From positions 62,001-126,000 of the forward strand of contig NZ_RBEE01000002.1 of NCBI RefSeq assembly GCF_003725795.1: DNA of 64,000 nucleotides, in the 5' to 3' direction. Shown here piece after piece: positions 63,969 to 64,000 of the stretch (positions are counted from its first letter, which is position 1; each line of letters begins with the position of its first letter). Below the pieces are notes generated by a model. The model was not told the origin of the DNA. It did not search any database and was given only the letters and a program-made list of their open reading frames with translations. Source of the stretch: Pedobacter jejuensis (GTDB lineage: Bacteria > Bacteroidota > Bacteroidia > Sphingobacteriales > Sphingobacteriaceae). The translations under genes and the position numbers were made by a program.

Positions 63969-64000
63969 ATGGAATACAATTTAGATAGGTTTGTGGAAGC
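63969..64000 (+). CDS. Start of a DUF1810-like gene (cut by window edge)
   Basis: Only the first ten codons are present: MEYNLDRFVE, then part of Ala. That beginning is the usual opening of DUF1810 (YbeU-like) proteins, which continue with a QE..Y..AL.EI pattern. The call rests on a very short stretch and must be confirmed in the next window. Confidence 0.45.
   Translation, partial: MEYNLDRFVE

Noticed and set aside
59876-64000. Integrase gene and attachment repeat beyond the tRNA
   Set aside because: No integrase-like sequence and no second copy of the tRNA 3' end were found within the window; they may lie further downstream.

Overview
The window looks like chromosomal DNA of a low-GC Bacteroidota bacterium, most likely a Sphingobacteriaceae member close to Pedobacter. 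This is inferred from gene content: type IX secretion (SprF/PorP plus a gliding-motility C-terminal domain protein), GIN-domain and LytTR/LytS proteins, and R-specific fatty acid genes. Genes lack Shine-Dalgarno sites, and several promoters fit the Bacteroidota TTG / TAnnTTTG pattern. Intergenic gaps are rich in short repeats typical of the group. No database search was possible, so names rest on recognisable motifs and domain order.

Layout. 0.2-5.5 kb: a Tat-type amidase, a three-copy 130-bp intergenic repeat, methylmalonyl-CoA epimerase, and a minimal iscS-iscU-iscA iron-sulfur operon whose spacers are filled with three different repeats. 5.5-8.1 kb: a NarL-type response regulator and its TPR sensor kinase. 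8.4-14.4 kb: two secreted small proteins, long-chain acyl-CoA ligase, a MaoC hydratase and lysS. 14.5-21.2 kb: a flavin-type stress protein, a TPR membrane protein, thioredoxin-like proteins, ung, a broken GxxExxY gene, an Lrp regulator, and an mntR-mntH pair with a clear palindromic operator and a Usp domain fused to the transporter. 21.4-31.2 kb: smpB, pcm, a beta-barrel, priA with DUF423, an envelope pair, tsaB, and the yidD-rnpA-rpmH operon (rpmH is only 52 codons). 31.4-37.2 kb: LiaF-like/LytS/LytTR envelope-stress genes, a ChaN-like protein, mscL and rpoN. 37.5-42.4 kb: SprF and a 1.2-kb-residue type IX cargo, then a very short TatA. 42.5-48.8 kb: HD hydrolase, TetR-AarF pair, stand-alone receiver, GIN protein, and an LTA-synthase-like phosphotransferase.

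49.1-59.6 kb is the most unusual core block. It holds a GAF-domain regulator, then four genes on the minus strand that probably work together: an HD hydrolase fused to a PycTM (Pycsar effector-type) membrane domain, polyphosphate kinase ppk1 overlapping it by one base, an SdiA-regulated-type lipoprotein, and a 1201-residue protein that joins a secreted calcineurin-type phosphatase, a region with atypical-kinase motifs, and an outer-membrane barrel.

A tRNA with anticodon CAT lies at 59.9 kb. Beyond it the content changes to accessory genes: a two-helix membrane protein, and a three-gene operon with a good promoter (lipoprotein, STM4504/AbiJ-like protein, Schlafen AlbA_2 protein). These are followed by a lipoprotein resembling the GldM N-terminal domain, and the first codons of a likely DUF1810 gene at the edge. 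This resembles the start of a tRNA-associated island carrying a candidate defence operon, but no integrase or attachment repeat is visible inside the window.
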